Shown here: positions 1-8,875 of the stretch, in pieces | How the letters are laid out: each line of letters starts with the position of its first letter | Numbering within the stretch: position 1 is the stretch's first letter | Assembly (NCBI RefSeq): GCF_022664395.1 | Contig: NZ_JAKRET010000019.1 | Coordinates: 1 to 57,024, forward strand | Source of the DNA: Sphingomonas lacusdianchii | GTDB lineage: Bacteria > Pseudomonadota > Alphaproteobacteria > Sphingomonadales > Sphingomonadaceae | Direction: 5' to 3' | Length of the DNA: 57,024 nt | Notes under the pieces: model-generated | Database searches by the model: none | What the model was told of the DNA's origin: nothing | Seen by the model: the letters and a program-made list of their open reading frames with translations, nothing else | Made by a program: the position numbers and the translations under genes

Positions 1-308
1 TTCATCTAAACTACAATGTCAAATAGCTCTCCCTGCTCCAAACCTCCCGGTCGAAGCGCCAGCAAGCCGGCGATAGAGAGACCGGAACACATGGCACCAA
101 CCATCTCGGTCAGTACCAGGTCCCGGTTGAAGCAGAAGCGACCGTGTCGGCCACCGCTGCGGTGACACCCATCTAGGTGGAGGAGATTGGGAGGTCAACG
201 GCTTTTTTCGATTCGCGGGAACAAAATCTTCAAAATGCCGACGCAGCGACGTCTGGCGGGCCTTCTACGGCGCTTGTGCCGGCGGATTTACCGCCTAGTC
301 TCCGCAGC
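1..308. other. Window-edge region without a convincing gene
   Basis: No reading frame here looks like a recognisable protein. The longest minus-strand frame ends at a stop near base 12 and reads about 60 codons without a family I know. The plus strand offers only a 49-codon frame from base 16. The first 60 bases are less GC-rich than the rest of the window. An in-frame GTG at 177 would lengthen the downstream glycosidase by 44 residues, but that extension precedes a clear Tat signal and is probably untranslated. The region may hold the tail of an unseen upstream gene or a decayed mobile element. I cannot decide which. Confidence 0.3.
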
Positions 309-2651
309 ATGACCGAGATTTCCCGCACGAGCCGCCGGACTGTCCTCAAGGGAGCCGCCGTAGGTATCGCGGCGGCATCGCTGCCGGCACGGGCTGTTGC
401 CACGCCGACCTCAGCGGCCACGACCCTTTGGTATCGGCAACCGGCGACCCTGTGGACCGAAGCGCTCCCGATCGGCAACGGTCGCGTCGGCGCGATGGTG
501 TTCGGCGGCATCGCCCGCGAGCGGTTGCAACTGAACGAGGCGAGCTTGTGGAGCGGCGGTCCCTATGATCCGGTCAACCCGGCGGCGCGCGCTGCGTTGC
601 CGGAGGTTCGGGCGCTGATCGCGGCGGGTCGCTATGCCGAGGCCGAGAAGCTGGCGAATGCCAAGGTCATGGCGACGCCGTTGACGCAGATGGCGTATCA
701 GCCGCTCGGCGACATGGTCCTCGAACTGGTCGGGGCAGGGGAGGCGAGCGACTATCGCCGGTCGCTCGATCTGGCGACGGCTACGGCGGAAACGCAGTTT
801 GCGGTCGGGGGCACGCGGTTTCGGCGCGAAGTCTATGCCGCGCCAGATGACGATGTGATCGTTGTCCGGTTGCGGGCGAATAAACCCTTCGGCCTGTCGG
901 TAGCAATGACGTCGCCCCAATCCGGCGTCGCCGTGTCGGCGAACGATGATGTCCTGACGATGACCGGCCGCAACGATACCCGAACCGGGATCGTGGGCGC
1001 GCTGCGGTTTGCGGCACGGGCTTATGTCTCGGCGGGGCAGGGGCGGGTATCGGCCGCCAGCGACCGGATCGAGGTCGCCGATGCGCGAAGCGTGACGATC
1101 CTACTGACCATGGCGACCAGCTTTCGCCGGTTCGACGATGTCGGCGCCGATCCCGAAGCGATCACACATGACATGCTGGAGCGCGCCCGGGTAAAGGGGG
1201 GGCCGGGCATTCGCCGGCAGGCGCTGGCATCGCATCGCGCGTTGTTCGATCGGGTGAAGCTCGATCTCGGCGAAACCCCCGCCGCGCTCCGGCCGACCGA
1301 CGCGCGCGTTGCGGCCGACCGGATGGGCGACGACCCGGCGCTGGCGACGCTGTATTTCAACTATGGCCGCTATCTGCTGATCGCGTCGTCGCGGGCAGGG
1401 GGGCAGCCGGCGAACCTGCAAGGCATCTGGAACGACAAGGTCGATCCGCCATGGCAGTCCAAATATACCGTCAATATCAATACCGAGATGAACTATTGGC
1501 CGGCCGAAGTGACCGGCCTTTCCGAATGCATGGCGCCGTTCGTGACGATGATGCGCGAACTGGCAATCACCGGCGAGCGGACCGCGCGGACCATGTACGG
1601 CGCGCGTGGATGGGTCTGTCACCACAATACCGATTTGTGGCGCGCGACCGCACCGGTCGATGGCGCGCAATGGGGGCTGTGGCCGACCGGCGGCGCGTGG
1701 CTCTGCACGCATCTGTGGGATCATTACGACTATGGTCGGGACCTCGATTTCCTGCGGTCGGTCTATCCCATCCTGCGCGGGGCGGCGCTGTTCTTCCTCG
1801 ATACGTTGCAGGTCGACCCGACGACCGGCGGGTTGCTGACCAGCCCGTCGCTGTCACCCGAGAACATTCATCCCAAGGGCGCGTCGATCTGTGCCGGTCC
1901 GGCGATGGACAATCAGATATTGCGCGACCTGTTCGATCAGGTCGGCCGCGCGGCCAGGCTGCTGGATACCGACGCCGCCTTCGCCGCCGAGATCGCCGCC
2001 GCCCGCGCGCGCCTCGCACCCGACCGGATCGGTACAGCCGGACAGTTGCAGGAATGGCGCGAGGATTGGGACATTGCCGCGCCCGAGCCGAAGCATCGCC
2101 ACGTCTCGCACCTCTATGCCCTGTTCCCGAGCGACCAGATCAGTCCCGACCGCACCCCCGAACTTGCCGCCGCCGCGCGCCGGTCGCTGGAATTGCGCGG
2201 CGACGAATCGACCGGTTGGGCGACGGCGTGGCGCGCGAACCTGTGGGCGCGGTTGAAGGATGGCGACCATGCGCACCGCATCCTCGCCTATCTGCTGGGG
2301 CCGGCGCGGACCTACCCCAATTTGTTCGATTCGCACCCGCCGTTCCAGATCGACGGTAATTTCGGCGGTACGCGCGCAATCGCGGAGATGCTGCTGCAGA
2401 GCCGCGACGACGAGCTGCTGCTGTTGCCGGCATTGCCGCGCGCCTGGGCGCAAGGGTCGATCACCGGCCTGCGTGCGCGCGGCGCCCTAACGGTCGACCT
2501 GCGCTGGCGGGGTGGGCGGCTCGAAGAGGCGGTGCTGCGGCCGCGCATTGCCGGGCGACGACAGGTCCGGCTGAACGACACCCGCATCGATATCGACCTC
2601 ACCCCCGGCCGCGTCATCCGCCTGCGCGGCCAGCGGCTGATCCCTGCCTGA
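309..2651 (+). CDS. GH95 family alpha-L-fucosidase-like glycoside hydrolase, Tat-exported
   Basis: This is an exported glycosidase of family GH95, which contains inverting 1,2-alpha-L-fucosidases and some alpha-L-galactosidases. The protein is 780 residues from ATG 309, a normal family length. I chose this start because it begins a twin-arginine signal (SRRTVLKG, then a hydrophobic stretch to about residue 30). An upstream in-frame GTG at 177 would bury that signal. The N-terminal beta domain starts with LWYRQPATLWTEALPIGNGR, typical of the family. The catalytic barrel carries the N-x-N motif (Asn389/Asn391 in NINTEMNYWPAE), Glu518 in SPSLSPEN and Asp682 in PFQIDGNFGG, which match the family's catalytic positions. 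Export suggests action on plant or algal fucosylated glycans in the periplasm. A secreted esterase follows 16 bases downstream, so the two may be co-transcribed. Substrate is not settled. No strong ribosome site precedes ATG 309. Confidence 0.85.
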   Translation: MTEISRTSRRTVLKGAAVGIAAASLPARAVATPTSAATTLWYRQPATLWTEALPIGNGRVGAMVFGGIARERLQLNEASLWSGGPYDPVNPAARAALPEVRALIAAGRYAEAEKLANAKVMATPLTQMAYQPLGDMVLELVGAGEASDYRRSLDLATATAETQFAVGGTRFRREVYAAPDDDVIVVRLRANKPFGLSVAMTSPQSGVAVSANDDVLTMTGRNDTRTGIVGALRFAARAYVSAGQGRVSAASDRIEVADARSVTILLTMATSFRRFDDVGADPEAITHDMLERARVKGGPGIRRQALASHRALFDRVKLDLGETPAALRPTDARVAADRMGDDPALATLYFNYGRYLLIASSRAGGQPANLQGIWNDKVDPPWQSKYTVNINTEMNYWPAEVTGLSECMAPFVTMMRELAITGERTARTMYGARGWVCHHNTDLWRATAPVDGAQWGLWPTGGAWLCTHLWDHYDYGRDLDFLRSVYPILRGAALFFLDTLQVDPTTGGLLTSPSLSPENIHPKGASICAGPAMDNQILRDLFDQVGRAARLLDTDAAFAAEIAAARARLAPDRIGTAGQLQEWREDWDIAAPEPKHRHVSHLYALFPSDQISPDRTPELAAAARRSLELRGDESTGWATAWRANLWARLKDGDHAHRILAYLLGPARTYPNLFDSHPPFQIDGNFGGTRAIAEMLLQSRDDELLLLPALPRAWAQGSITGLRARGALTVDLRWRGGRLEEAVLRPRIAGRRQVRLNDTRIDIDLTPGRVIRLRGQRLIPA

Positions 2652-2667
2652 TCTTGGAGCTGGACGA

Positions 2668-3717
2668 ATGAAGATCATCCTTGCCGCGCTCGCACTATTG
2701 TCGCCCGCCATCGCCGCGGCACAGGTCGCGACACCGGCCCCCGCCGCCGTCGCCGGCGCGCGGCCGATCACCGTCGAACGCATCACCGTCCATTCGCAAG
2801 CGGTCGAGGACAATCTGGAGGGCAACAGCGCCGACCGGCACGTCATCGTCCTGCTCCCGCCCAGTTACAAGACGTCGCCCAACCGCCGCTATCCGGTCGT
2901 CTATGCACTGCACGGCTATTCGATCGGTGCCGAGCAATGGGCGAGCGAGATCCATGTGCCGCAGACGATCGAGGCCGCCTTCGCCAAGGGTGCGCGCGAG
3001 ATGATCGTGGTGCTGCCCGACACCAAGACGATGCATAATGGCAGCTTCTATTCGCGATCGGCGACGGTCGGCGATTTCGAGAATTTCATCGCCCGCGATC
3101 TGGTCGGCTATGTGGACAGCCATTACCGCACCGTCGCCGATCGCCAGAGCCGTGGCCTCGCCGGTCATTCGATGGGCGGATATGGCACGACGCGCATCGG
3201 CATGCTGCACCCCGACACGTTCGGCGCGATCTATATCATGAGTCCGTGCTGCCTGCTGACCCGCGCGCTGGGCGTCACCGATGCCGAGCAGGAAAAGGTG
3301 TTCCGCGCGATGAAGACGCCCGCCGACAGCGAAAAGCTGAACTGGGGACAGCGCGCGCAACTGGCGACCGCCGCCGCATGGTCGCCCAATCCGAAGGCGC
3401 CGCCGCTCTATCTCGACCTGCCGATCAAGGACGGGGTGCCGCAGCCCGACGTGCTGGCGCGCTGGAACGCCAACACGCCGATCGCGATGTTCGACCAGCA
3501 TGCCGGCGACCTGCGCCGCTACCGTGCGATCGGGCTCGACGTCGGCGACCGCGACGGGTTGAAGGACGGCGCCGAACAGCTGCATGCGGCAATGGACCGC
3601 TATGGCATCCGGCATCGCTATCAGGTCTATTCGGGCGACCATACCAGCGGCGTCGCGACGCAGATGCAGACGGTGGTGATCCCGTTCTTCTCCGACGCGC
3701 TGGTCTTTCCGAAATAA
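2668..3717 (+). CDS. Secreted alpha/beta-hydrolase esterase (FrmB/esterase D-like)
   Basis: A 349-residue exported serine esterase of the putative-esterase (PF00756-like) group. A Sec signal peptide covers residues 1-19 (MKIILAALALLSPAIAAAQ). The core shows YPVVYALHGYS near residue 76 (oxyanion region), the nucleophile elbow GHSMGG with Ser168, a candidate acid in DVGDRDGL and a C-terminal His in YSGDHTSG. The family includes S-formylglutathione hydrolases and carbohydrate acetyl or feruloyl esterases. The signal peptide and the preceding GH95 gene, 16 bases away, favour de-esterification of a polysaccharide over formaldehyde metabolism. That role is an inference. Confidence 0.8.
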   Translation: MKIILAALALLSPAIAAAQVATPAPAAVAGARPITVERITVHSQAVEDNLEGNSADRHVIVLLPPSYKTSPNRRYPVVYALHGYSIGAEQWASEIHVPQTIEAAFAKGAREMIVVLPDTKTMHNGSFYSRSATVGDFENFIARDLVGYVDSHYRTVADRQSRGLAGHSMGGYGTTRIGMLHPDTFGAIYIMSPCCLLTRALGVTDAEQEKVFRAMKTPADSEKLNWGQRAQLATAAAWSPNPKAPPLYLDLPIKDGVPQPDVLARWNANTPIAMFDQHAGDLRRYRAIGLDVGDRDGLKDGAEQLHAAMDRYGIRHRYQVYSGDHTSGVATQMQTVVIPFFSDALVFPK

Positions 3718-3771
3718 GGGCAGGGGCCCCGAACGCCCTTCGACCGTTATGCGCGGCGAAGGAGAGCCGCC

Positions 3772-3990
3772 ATGTCCCGTTCCGTCCCGATTACCGGCGC
3801 CAGCATCGCCGGCAATATCGTCGCGCGGTGGCTCGGCCGCGCCGGGTTCGACGGCACCGTTGTCGAGCGTGCGCGGGGATTCCGCGACGGCGGACGGAAT
3901 ATCGACGTACGCGGACCCGGCCGCGCGGTGTTGCGACGCAGAGGGCTGGAGCTAACCGCGACGCGCATCTGGCAGGGCAACAGGCGATGA
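3772..3990 (+). pseudogene. N-terminal remnant of an FAD-dependent monooxygenase
   Basis: This 72-codon frame looks like the first about 55 residues of a PF01494-type flavin monooxygenase: a dinucleotide-binding start (ITGASIAGNIVARWLGR), an acidic strand end (TVVERA) and the RDGGRNIDVRG segment seen after it in the family. Members normally run to about 380-400 residues, so the substrate and second FAD motifs are missing. A good ribosome site (AAGGAG, about 3760-3765) still precedes the ATG. The stop overlaps the next gene's start as ATGA, so the remnant may still serve as a leader that couples translation to the DUF427 gene. An internal deletion is the simplest explanation. The last 13 codons are not recognisable. 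Confidence 0.6.
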
Positions 3991-4487
3991 GCCCGTGGCC
4001 GCACCCCGATCCCGCCGCGCCGGGGCAGGAAAGCGTCTGGGACTATCCGCGCCCCGCCATCGCCGTGCCCAGCGACCGCCATGTCCGGATCGAGCATTGC
4101 GGCGTCATCGTCGCCGATAGCCGCGCCGCGATCCGCACCCTCGAAACCAGCCATCCGCCCAGCTGGTACATCCCGCCAGGCGATGTCGCCCCCGGCGTGC
4201 TGCAACGGTCGCCCCGCCGGTCGCTGTGCGAATGGAAGGGGCAGGCGGTCTATTGGCATCTCGCCATCGGCGATGAAATCCTGCGCGACGTCGCATGGAG
4301 CTATCCCGATCCGACGCCCGCCTTCGCGATGCTGCGCGATCATGTCGCCTTCTATGCCGCGCCGCTCGACCGGTGCAGCATCGACGGACAGCGCGTCGTG
4401 CCGCAACCGGGCGGCTTCTATGGGGGCTGGATCACCCCCGACCTTGCCGGCCCGTTCAAGGGCGTGGCCGGAAGCATGGGGTGGTGA
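3987..4487 (+). CDS. DUF427 domain protein
   Basis: A 166-residue cytoplasmic protein of the DUF427 family (PF04248), whose biochemical role I do not know. The family core is visible as VRIEHCGVIVADS followed by tryptophan- and proline-rich beta segments (SWYIPPGDV, CEWKGQAVYW, VAWSYPDPTPAF, and a C-terminal GGFYGGWITPDLAGPFKG). The start ATG at 3987 overlaps the stop of the preceding monooxygenase remnant. An open frame extends far upstream to 3246, but that part is a shadow of the esterase gene. No signal peptide or membrane segment is visible. Confidence 0.75.
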   Translation: MSPWPHPDPAAPGQESVWDYPRPAIAVPSDRHVRIEHCGVIVADSRAAIRTLETSHPPSWYIPPGDVAPGVLQRSPRRSLCEWKGQAVYWHLAIGDEILRDVAWSYPDPTPAFAMLRDHVAFYAAPLDRCSIDGQRVVPQPGGFYGGWITPDLAGPFKGVAGSMGW

Positions 4488-4502
4488 ACGACGGGGCCGC
4501 CG

Positions 4503-6029
4503 TCAGTGCGCGGCGCCCGGCCCCGCCACACGCTGCGGCCGCGGCGCCAGCCAGATGATGAGCGCCGCGCCGGCAAAGATGATCGCCGACAACAGGAACA
4601 TATGGTTGATCGCCAGCGTGCTGCTTTCCTGCGTCACCGTCATCTCGACCGCCCCGCGCACCTGATCGATCGAGAATCCTTGCGCGGTCAGCGCCTGCTG
4701 CGTCGCATCGGTGTTGAGGCGCGACACCATCTCGCTGCGCGCGACCGTCATGTTATTGGCATAGAGCGTCATCGACACCGACGTGCCGATCGCGCCGGCC
4801 ATCGTCCGCAGGAAGCTCATGACGCCCGCCGCCGATGCCGTTTCCTTCGGATCGACCGCACCCAGCGCGATGGTGGTCAGCGGGATGAAGAAGAACGGCA
4901 TGCCGAACCCCTGCAACATCTGCGGGAACGCCAGCGTCCAGAAATCGGAACCCGTCGTCCATCCGACGCGCAACAGGTTGCACCCCGCGATCCAGAAGAT
5001 GCCGAAACACACCAGCGCGCGCGGATCGCGCTTCTTCAGCATCTTCGCGACGAACGGCGACATGATGACCGCGCCCATGCCGTTGAACGCCGTCGCATAG
5101 CCGGCATAGGTCGAGGTATAGCCGAGGCTCACCTGCAACCATTGCGGGATCAGCACGACCGACGCGAAGAACGTCCCGAACGCGAAGGACAAGGCCGCGA
5201 CTGCCACCGTGAAGCCCCGATGCCGGAACACGCGCAGGTCGACGATCGGCTGCCGCTCGGTCAGCTCCCATGCGACGAACACCGCCGCGCCGACCGCCGC
5301 GACGATGGCGAGGAGGACGATCGTTGGATCCTCGAACCAGTCATGTTCGCGCCCGATATCGAGCATGATCTGCAGCGCCCCGATCCACAGGACCAGCAGC
5401 GCGAGGCCGATCTTGTCGACCTTCAGCTTCTCGCGCTTCGTCTCGGCGGGTTTCAGCAGGCGCAACGCCCCGAACACGCAGAAGATCGCGACGGGCACGT
5501 TGATAAAGAAGATCCAGTGCCACGACCAGCTGTCCGAAATCGTCCCGCCAAGGATCGGCCCGAGGATCGGCGCGGTAACGGTGGTCATCGCCCACATGCC
5601 CATCGCCTGTCCATGTTGTTCGCGCGGGAAGATGCGCAGCAACATGGTCTGGGTAAGCGGCATCAGCGGCCCGCCGCACAGCCCCTGTCCGATGCGCGCG
5701 ACGACGATCATCGCAAGGCTGGTCGACAGCCCGCACAGCACCGAGAAGATGCCGAAGCCGATCATCCCCGCCACGAAGGTACGGACCGTCCCGAACCGTC
5801 CGGCCAGCCACCCGGTCAGCGGCACGCAGATCGCCTCCGCCACCGCATAGGAGGTGATGATCCACGTCCCTTGGCTGGTCGAGATGCCCAGCGACCCGGC
5901 GATATGCCCGACCGAGACGTTGGCGATCGTCGTGTCGAGCACGACCATGAAATTGGTCAGCGCCAGCACCATCCCGGCGAACAACAGCTTGCCGCCGGTA
6001 TAGGGTTTGAAATCGTCCTGGCCGGTCAT
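4503..6029 (-). CDS. DHA2-family MFS multidrug efflux pump (EmrB/QacA type)
   Basis: A 508-residue inner-membrane drug:proton antiporter with the 14-helix pattern of the DHA2 group. The N-terminal helix carries NFMVVLDTTIANVSVGHIAGSL, the family's motif D1 region. The loop after helix 2 reads GWLAGRFGTVRTF (motif A) and helix 5 carries GPILGGTISD (motif C). It is the last gene of an outer-membrane-factor, adaptor and pump operon, so it probably forms a tripartite system that exports hydrophobic toxins from the inner membrane to the outside. It is separated from the adaptor gene by a 147-base gap holding a large inverted repeat. Confidence 0.9.
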   Translation of the reverse strand: MTGQDDFKPYTGGKLLFAGMVLALTNFMVVLDTTIANVSVGHIAGSLGISTSQGTWIITSYAVAEAICVPLTGWLAGRFGTVRTFVAGMIGFGIFSVLCGLSTSLAMIVVARIGQGLCGGPLMPLTQTMLLRIFPREQHGQAMGMWAMTTVTAPILGPILGGTISDSWSWHWIFFINVPVAIFCVFGALRLLKPAETKREKLKVDKIGLALLVLWIGALQIMLDIGREHDWFEDPTIVLLAIVAAVGAAVFVAWELTERQPIVDLRVFRHRGFTVAVAALSFAFGTFFASVVLIPQWLQVSLGYTSTYAGYATAFNGMGAVIMSPFVAKMLKKRDPRALVCFGIFWIAGCNLLRVGWTTGSDFWTLAFPQMLQGFGMPFFFIPLTTIALGAVDPKETASAAGVMSFLRTMAGAIGTSVSMTLYANNMTVARSEMVSRLNTDATQQALTAQGFSIDQVRGAVEMTVTQESSTLAINHMFLLSAIIFAGAALIIWLAPRPQRVAGPGAAH

Positions 6030-6073
6030 GCCGACTGCTCCCTTGTGGGGTGTATCCCACCCAATGCCTCTCG

Positions 6074-6160
6074 CCGTACCCCCGCGCAGGCGGGGGCCCA
6101 GGGCCGGGCACGAACCGTTATCCTGTGGGGCTCTGGACCCCCGCCTGCGCGGGGGTACGG
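6074..6160. repeat. Perfect 23-bp inverted repeat (REP-like element)
   Basis: The arm at 6074-6096 is the exact reverse complement of 6138-6160, with a 41-base spacer. Each arm is also nearly palindromic around CCCCCGC...GCGGGGG. Elements with this core are common between genes in sphingomonad genomes (recalled, not searched). It sits inside the efflux operon, between the adaptor stop and the pump start, so the transcript can fold into a strong hairpin that may stabilise upstream mRNA or reduce expression of the pump. Confidence 0.75.
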
Positions 6161-6176
6161 TTTGCCCGGGGCAAGG

Positions 6177-7331
6177 TCACCGCCCCGAAACATCCACCTC
6201 GGCGGTCATCGACAGCCCGACCCTGAGCGGATGCGCCGCCAGTTCCTTCGGGTCCAGAGCGACGCGCACCGGCAGGCGCTGCACCACCTTGATCCAGTTG
6301 CCGGTCGCGTTCTGCGCCGGGATCAGCGCGAAGGCAGAACCGGTCCCGCCCGAGAAGCCGACCACCCGGCCGTGATATTCGACATCGTCGCCATAGAGAT
6401 CGGAGGTCAGCTTCACCGGCTGCCCCGGCTTGACCTTGGTCAGCTGGCCTTCCTTGAAGTTCGCATCGACATAGGCGCTGTTGACCGGCACGATCCGCAT
6501 CATCGTCGTGCCCGCGGCGACGCGCTGTCCGACCTGAATCGTCCGGTTGGCGACGACGCCGTCGATCGGCGCGCGGATGACGGTGCGATCGAGATCGAGC
6601 TGCGCCTGCCGCAACCGTGCCTCCGCCGCCAGCACGTCGGGGGCGCTGTTCGACGTCGCCCCCTGGATCAGTGCCTGATTGGCCGCCAGATTGCCCGCCG
6701 CCGCACTGCGCTGCGACGACGCCTGCGCCACTGCCGCTCGCGCCTGTTCGAGCGTCGCGCGCGCCGCTGCCAGCGCGTTGGTCGCGGCGGTCAGTTCGTC
6801 GCCCGATACCGCACCATTGGGGGCCAGTTTCTGCCGCCGGTTATAATCGACCTGCGCCTTGTCGTACGACGCCTGTGCCGACGCCAGTTGCGCGCGGGCA
6901 CTGACGATCTCCGCACCCCTGGCCTGGACCTGCGCCGACAGCGCGCCGCTGGTCGCCGACGTCTGCCCGAACTCGCGCCGCGCCTTGGCCAGATCGGCCT
7001 CGGCACTCGCCAGCGCGATGCGCGCGTCGCTGTCGTCGAGCCGGACCAGTACGTCGCCCCGCTTCACACCCTGCGTTTCCGATGCGCCGATCGCGATCAC
7101 CTGTCCGGCGACCATCGGCGTGATCTGCGCGGTTTCGGCACCGACATAGGCATTGTCGGTCTCGACATAGTTGCTGCCGACCAGCGCGTACCAGCCACCA
7201 TAGCCTGCACCGGCCAGCAGCACGACGGCGGCGATGCCGCTCAACAGCTTCTTGCGCTTCGACGGGGCAGGGGTGTCGGCCGCGGCTTTGGCATCGGCGA
7301 AGCTGCGGTCGGCGGGATCGGCATCAGCCAT
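6177..7331 (-). CDS. HlyD/EmrA-family membrane fusion protein
   Basis: A 384-residue periplasmic adaptor of a tripartite efflux system. One membrane anchor lies near residues 27-50 (KKLLSGIAAVVLLAGAGYGGWYAL). The first half of a lipoyl-like domain follows (NAYVGAETAQITPMVAGQVIAI), then a long alanine- and glutamine-rich coiled-coil hairpin of about residues 95-215, the second lipoyl half (TVIRAPIDGVVANRTIQVGQRV) and a beta-barrel domain. The start overlaps the stop of the outer-membrane-factor gene by 8 bases, so translation is probably coupled. It bridges the DHA2 pump and the outer-membrane channel. Confidence 0.9.
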   Translation of the reverse strand: MADADPADRSFADAKAAADTPAPSKRKKLLSGIAAVVLLAGAGYGGWYALVGSNYVETDNAYVGAETAQITPMVAGQVIAIGASETQGVKRGDVLVRLDDSDARIALASAEADLAKARREFGQTSATSGALSAQVQARGAEIVSARAQLASAQASYDKAQVDYNRRQKLAPNGAVSGDELTAATNALAAARATLEQARAAVAQASSQRSAAAGNLAANQALIQGATSNSAPDVLAAEARLRQAQLDLDRTVIRAPIDGVVANRTIQVGQRVAAGTTMMRIVPVNSAYVDANFKEGQLTKVKPGQPVKLTSDLYGDDVEYHGRVVGFSGGTGSAFALIPAQNATGNWIKVVQRLPVRVALDPKELAAHPLRVGLSMTAEVDVSGR

Positions 7332-8787
7332 GGGTCAGGTCCTTGGTTTGCTGTGCGGTCGCGGGGGCGGTGAAGCCGCCGCCCAGCGCCCGGACCAGCG
7401 CTATATCAAGAGTGAAGGCACGCGATTGCAGATCGGCGACGATTCGCCGCGCCTGCAACACCCGGTCCTGCGCGACCAGCACGTCGGTAAAGCGCGACAG
7501 GCCGCCTTCGAACCGTTGCCGCGCGACATCGTACCCCGCCTGCGCATCGGCCAGCGAGCGTTGCGATTCGGTCAGCCGCGTCGTCAGCGCGCGCTGGCTG
7601 GTCACCGCATCGGCGACCGCGCGATAGGCATCGGTGACGGTCCGGTCGTAATCGGCGACCGCCGCGTCGAACGTGCCGCGCGCGACGCGGTACCGCCCCT
7701 GCAACGCGCCGCCGCGAAAGATCGGCAGGTTGAACGCCGGACCGACGCTGCCCGCGGTCGATCCGCCGTTGATCAGATTGCTCAGCCCCAGTGATTGCAG
7801 GCCGAACACTGCCGACAGGTTGAACGACGGGTAGAAATCGGTGCGCGCGACCTTGATCCGGCTCGCCTCCGCCTCGACCCGGGTCCGCGCCGCGACGATA
7901 TCGGGGCGGCGCGCGATCAGGTCGGTGGTGACGCCGACCGGCAGTCCGCGCGGAACGATGGTCGCGGCGGGCGGGGCGATCGCCAGCCCCCGGTCCGGCC
8001 CCTTGCCGAGCAAGGCGGCGATACGGTTGCGGGTCAGCGCGATCGCTTCGTCGGTCGCCGCCAGATCGGCGCGTGCCGCCGGTACCGCCGAGTCCGCCTG
8101 TTTCTGTTCGGCCCGCGTATCCAGCCCGCCGGTCACCCGGTCGGCGGTCAGCGTCGCGGTCTGTTGCCGCACATCGAGGGCCGCCAGCGCCACCGCGCGT
8201 TCGGCGAACAGCCGCGCGAGATCGGCATAGGCATCGGCGACATTGGTCGACAGCGTCAGTTGCGCCTGCGTCAGATCGAGCCGTGCGGCCTCCGCATCCG
8301 ACCGCGCCGCCGCATAGGCCGCGCGGTTGCGGCCCCACAAGTCGAGGTCGAAGCCGAGTTCGCCCTGCACCCGGCCGGTATCGTTCCAGCCCTTGGGCAC
8401 GAAATCGGCGGGAATGCCGTTATTATAGCTCTGCTTGGTCAGGCCGACATTGCCGGTCACGCCCAGCGTCGGCAGCCGCGCCGCCCCCGCCTGTTTCGCA
8501 TAACCCTCGGCCTGCGCGATGCGCGCGGTCGCGGCGGCAAGATCGGGCGACCCGGCCAGCGCTTCTGTGACCAGCGCATCGAGTTGCGCGTCGCCATAGC
8601 CCTGCCACCAATTCTGCGTAGGCCACGCGGCATCCGGGGTGGCGGCAAAGCTGCGATCGGCGGCGAAGCTGGCGGATGTGCGCGGCGTCGGCGCGTCCGC
8701 CAGATGCGGCACGCTCGCGCAGGCGGACAGGAACAGGACCGCAAGCGGCGCCAGGGGGCGGGCTTGCCGGAAGATCTGGCGGGTCAT
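7324..8787 (-). CDS. NodT-family outer-membrane efflux lipoprotein
   Basis: The outer-membrane channel of the efflux system, 487 residues. I chose ATG 8787 because it gives a lipoprotein signal with a lipobox (LFLSACAS, Cys about residue 22). An upstream start at 8823 or 8847 would push the signal inward and place a candidate operator inside the gene. The TolC-type duplicated domain is visible: WWQGYGDAQLDALVTEAL near the N-terminus, and a second repeat starting after GLPVGVTTDLIARRPDIVAARTRVEAEASRIKVARTDFYPS. It is first in the operon and divergent from a TetR regulator. Confidence 0.9.
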   Translation of the reverse strand: MTRQIFRQARPLAPLAVLFLSACASVPHLADAPTPRTSASFAADRSFAATPDAAWPTQNWWQGYGDAQLDALVTEALAGSPDLAAATARIAQAEGYAKQAGAARLPTLGVTGNVGLTKQSYNNGIPADFVPKGWNDTGRVQGELGFDLDLWGRNRAAYAAARSDAEAARLDLTQAQLTLSTNVADAYADLARLFAERAVALAALDVRQQTATLTADRVTGGLDTRAEQKQADSAVPAARADLAATDEAIALTRNRIAALLGKGPDRGLAIAPPAATIVPRGLPVGVTTDLIARRPDIVAARTRVEAEASRIKVARTDFYPSFNLSAVFGLQSLGLSNLINGGSTAGSVGPAFNLPIFRGGALQGRYRVARGTFDAAVADYDRTVTDAYRAVADAVTSQRALTTRLTESQRSLADAQAGYDVARQRFEGGLSRFTDVLVAQDRVLQARRIVADLQSRAFTLDIALVRALGGGFTAPATAQQTKDLTHG

Positions 8788-8797
8788 GGCGAAAACC

Positions 8798-8811
8798 GTA
8801 CTAGTGGGTAC
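8798..8811. promoter_or_regulatory. Candidate TetR operator, proximal to the efflux operon
   Basis: GTAC-tagtgg-GTAC: two GTAC half-sites six bases apart, just upstream of the outer-membrane-factor start at 8787. A second site with the same half-sites and spacing lies before the divergent TetR gene. Binding by that TetR protein is inferred from position and symmetry. Confidence 0.5.
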
Positions 8812-8854
8812 GCTTCGTTCCATGATCCGGCCGCTTGCGTCTGTCAACGATTAT

Positions 8855-8872
8855 CTGTACCCGACGGTACAG
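8855..8872. promoter_or_regulatory. Candidate TetR operator, proximal to the tetR gene
   Basis: CTGTACC-CGAC-GGTACAG is a perfect 7-bp dyad ending three bases before the regulator's ATG at 8876. It contains the same GTAC-N6-GTAC core as the site at 8798-8811. Its position would block transcription or translation initiation of the regulator, consistent with autorepression. Confidence 0.6.
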
Positions 8873-8875
8873 TTT

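Noticed and set aside
177..308. N-terminal extension of the GH95 protein from GTG 177
   Set aside because: It would precede and bury the twin-arginine signal.
4506..7373. Long plus-strand open frame of 955 codons
   Set aside because: It is antisense to the efflux pump and adaptor genes, rich in Arg, His and Asp-Arg runs, and has no family features; a high-GC shadow.
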